A DNA stretch of 17,020 nucleotides from Burkholderiales bacterium. GTDB lineage: Bacteria > Pseudomonadota > Gammaproteobacteria > Burkholderiales > Thiobacillaceae. Numbering within the stretch: position 1 is the stretch's first letter; each line of letters begins with the position of its first letter. The notes beneath the pieces are model-generated. The model was not told the origin of the DNA. It searched no databases and was given only the letters and a program-made list of their open reading frames with translations. Shown piece after piece: positions 15,246-17,020 of this stretch. Both the position numbers and the translations under genes were made by a program. The stretch is from NCBI GenBank assembly GCA_005793645.1, contig SXRG01000061.1, positions 1 to 17,020 on the forward strand, given 5' to 3'.

Positions 15246-16310
15246 TTAACCACAGATTCCAGTCAACGCTGCCAATAGCGCATCGCATTCGGCATCCGTG
15301 CCGACCGTGATGCGCAGAAACGGATCGATGCGCGCCGGTTGTTTGAAGTGGCGCACGATGATGCTTCGGCTGCGCAGGGCGGCGGCCAGATCGGCGCCGG
15401 CATGTGCAGAATGGCGCGCAAACACGAAGTTTGCGCCAGACGGTAGCACCTCGAAGCCTAGCCCTCGCAGCCCGGCGGAGAGCCGTTCGCGGCTGGCAAT
15501 CACGCGGTCGCGGCACTGTTCGAAATACGGACGATCCTGCATGCATGCGGTAGCACCGACCTGAGCAAAACGATCAAGCGGGTAAGAATTAAAGCTATCC
15601 TTGACCCGGTTGAGGCCCTCGATCAGATCAGGGTGGCCCAACGCATAGCCTACGCGCAACCCGGCCAGCGAATGCGCCTTGGACAGGGTGCGCACCACCA
15701 ACAGGTTCGGATAACGATCGATCAGCGGTAGCGCCGTCTCGCCACAGAAATCGACATAGGCCTCATCGACCACCACCACAACATTGGGGTTTCCGGCCAC
15801 CAAGCGTTCAACCTCCGTCACAGGCAGCGCGATTCCGGTCGGGGCATTGGGGTTGGGGAATATGATCCCACCGTTGGGCACATCCAGATAATCATCGACA
15901 TGGATCGAAAAATCCGCTGCTAGGGGCATCTCGCGCCAGGCAATCTGGTACAGGCCACAATAGACCGGATAGAAGCTGTAGGAGATATCCGGGAACAGGA
16001 TGGGCAGGTCATGCTTGAGCAGACCCAAAAACGCATGCGCCAACACCTCATCCGATCCGTTTCCGACAAATATCTGATCGATCGACAGGCCATGAAATGT
16101 TCCAATCGCCTCGCGCAACTGTTGCGAAGTCGGGTCGGGGTACAGACGCAGACGATCATCCGCTGTCGCCCGCAGCGCATCAATCACCCGGGGACTGGGC
16201 GGATACGGGTTTTCGTTCGTGTTGAGCTTGACCAGATTGGCGAGTTTTGGCTGCTCGCCCGGAATATAAGGCGTCAGGCCCTGCGTCACATCGCTCCAGA
16301 AACGGCTCAT
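15246..16310 (-). CDS. hisC: Histidinol-phosphate aminotransferase HisC
   Basis: HisC is a PLP-dependent fold-type I aminotransferase that converts imidazole acetol phosphate and glutamate to histidinol phosphate. The protein has 354 residues. The Schiff-base lysine is K211 in RTLSKAHSLAGLRVGYA. The PLP-contacting residues are N155 in PNPNAPTG and D182 in VVDEAYVDF, and the terminal phosphate-binding arginine region is seen near FLRITVGT. The N-terminal KLNTNENPYPPSP is the class signature. The ATG at 16310 lies seven nt after the hisD stop. The hisD-hisC-hisB order is standard. Confidence 0.97.
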   Translation of the reverse strand: MSRFWSDVTQGLTPYIPGEQPKLANLVKLNTNENPYPPSPRVIDALRATADDRLRLYPDPTSQQLREAIGTFHGLSIDQIFVGNGSDEVLAHAFLGLLKHDLPILFPDISYSFYPVYCGLYQIAWREMPLAADFSIHVDDYLDVPNGGIIFPNPNAPTGIALPVTEVERLVAGNPNVVVVVDEAYVDFCGETALPLIDRYPNLLVVRTLSKAHSLAGLRVGYALGHPDLIEGLNRVKDSFNSYPLDRFAQVGATACMQDRPYFEQCRDRVIASRERLSAGLRGLGFEVLPSGANFVFARHSAHAGADLAAALRSRSIIVRHFKQPARIDPFLRITVGTDAECDALLAALTGICG

Positions 16311-16317
16311 CGCACGG

Positions 16318-17020
16318 TCATTTCAGTCGATATTCAGCCGAACGAGCGTGAGCCTGCAGGCCCTCGCCATAGGCCAGCGCTGCCGCTACCCGGCCCAGCG
16401 TCTGCGCCCCGGCATCGGACACATGGATGATCGAGGATCGCTTCTGGAAGTCGTACACGCCGAGCGGCGAAGAAAAACGCGCCGTGCGCGAGGTGGGCAA
16501 CACATGATTAGGGCCGGCGCAATAGTCACCCAGCGCCTCGCAGGTGTTACGCCCCATGAAAATGGCACCCGCATGGCGAATCTTGGGTAGCATCGCATCG
16601 GGGTCTGCCACCGAAAGTTCTAGGTGTTCCGGGGCGATGAAGTTTCCGATTTCAGCCGCTTCATCCAGATCACGACACAGAATCAGCCCCCCCCGCGTGG
16701 TTATCGAGGTGCGGATCACCGCTTCGCGGGGCATGGTAGGCATTAGCCTTTCGATACTGGCCACCACCGCATCGAGGAACGCAGCATCAGGCGAGATCAG
16801 GATGGCCTGCGCCAGTTCGTCATGTTCGGCCTGCGAGACCAGGTCCATCGCGATCCAATCCGGGTCGGTCTTGCCGTCACAAATACTCAGAATCTCGTTC
16901 TGGCCGATTCCCACGGTTTCGATAATGATCAGATCGGCAAAGTGACGAAGAATCCGGGTCGCTTGCCAGGTTGCGTGCGTGATGCCACCGAGCTCAAGGT
17001 TGGATGCCTGCGATCTGAAG
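16318..17020 (-). CDS. hisD: Histidinol dehydrogenase HisD, C-terminal ~193 residues, in frame with a non-HisD segment at its 5' end
   Basis: HisD oxidises histidinol to histidine in the last two pathway steps, using zinc and NAD. The frame is open from the TGA at 16318 to the right edge. From about 16,899 downward it is plainly HisD: ICDGKTDPDWIAMDL, SQAEHDE (zinc ligands Gln and His), APEHLEL with the catalytic Glu-His pair, DYCAGPNHVLPT (zinc Asp) and QAHARSAEYR (zinc His near the C-terminus). This corresponds to roughly residues 237-430 of E. coli HisD. Upstream of that the expected NAD-domain sequence ending in GIDMIAGPSEIL is missing, and the frame reads as a MeaB-like GTPase instead. 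The protein as assembled would not be a working HisD. It is either a chimeric assembly or a real disruption. The gene identity of the C-terminal part is certain. Confidence 0.85.
   Translation of the reverse strand, partial: FRSQASNLELGGITHATWQATRILRHFADLIIIETVGIGQNEILSICDGKTDPDWIAMDLVSQAEHDELAQAILISPDAAFLDAVVASIERLMPTMPREAVIRTSITTRGGLILCRDLDEAAEIGNFIAPEHLELSVADPDAMLPKIRHAGAIFMGRNTCEALGDYCAGPNHVLPTSRTARFSSPLGVYDFQKRSSIIHVSDAGAQTLGRVAAALAYGEGLQAHARSAEYRLK
16897..17020 (-). other. MeaB/ArgK-like P-loop GTPase fragment fused in frame to hisD
   Basis: The 41 codons between the right edge and about 16,897 include LELGGITHATWQATRIL followed by ADLIIIETVGIGQNE. In the MeaB/ArgK family of cobalamin-mutase GTPases the same region reads GG-x-x-x-AT, a helix, then a hydrophobic strand ending ETVGVGQSE (the switch II/G3 region), so the match covers both motif and spacing. 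Histidinol dehydrogenase has nothing of this kind. The change to HisD falls within the codons for N-E-I-L (16,899-16,888), where the two families share Glu followed by a hydrophobic residue. The GTPase P-loop would lie beyond the window. Family call is from memory of motifs. Confidence 0.6.

Noticed and set aside
15217..15546. N-terminal extension of hisB by 110 codons into hisC
   Set aside because: HisB homology starts at the ATG at 15216; the extension overlaps hisC in another frame and is not HisB-like.

Overview
The window comes from a proteobacterial chromosome. All recognisable genes lie on the minus strand, so transcription runs from high to low coordinates. The gene order hisD-C-B-H-A-F-I-E, then a histidine-triad protein, then tatA-tatB-tatC, is the classic arrangement of Betaproteobacteria and some Gammaproteobacteria. 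With a mid-50s G+C content (by eye) and a monofunctional hisB, a betaproteobacterium is the best guess. Genus cannot be told from the sequence alone. No rRNA, tRNA, insertion sequence, integrase or CRISPR array is visible.

Layout, in the direction of transcription. (1) 17020-11372: the histidine operon, tightly packed with gaps of 2-39 nt or 4-nt stop/start overlaps, ending in a HIT-family nucleotide hydrolase. It supplies steps from histidinol dehydrogenase back to phosphoribosyl-ATP pyrophosphatase; hisG would lie outside the window. (2) 11354-9677: tatA, tatB, tatC, the complete twin-arginine protein export system, separated from the HIT gene by only 17 nt, so probably on the same transcript. 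A nested stem-loop sits between tatA and tatB. (3) 9513-8182: an Amt-family ammonium transporter as its own unit, preceded by two hairpins and a small palindrome. (4) 8044-1: an MdtABC/MuxABC-type RND multidrug efflux operon with one membrane-fusion protein, two different inner-membrane RND subunits and an outer-membrane lipoprotein channel that runs off the left edge. A good sigma-70-like promoter and, upstream of it, three 12-bp tandem repeats precede this operon.

Most of the window is ordinary housekeeping and efflux content that can be named with confidence. The one real anomaly is at the right edge. The hisD reading frame matches histidinol dehydrogenase only for its C-terminal ~193 residues. 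Upstream of about 16,899 the same open frame reads as a MeaB/ArgK-like GTPase segment. This is either an assembly misjoin near a contig end or a genuine in-frame fusion that destroys hisD. Other points worth a look are the repeat-plus-promoter block before the efflux operon, the tatA/tatB stem-loop, a TTG-started HIT gene overlapping hisE, and an unusual lysine in a transmembrane helix of the MdtB subunit. I found no convincing undescribed multi-gene system.
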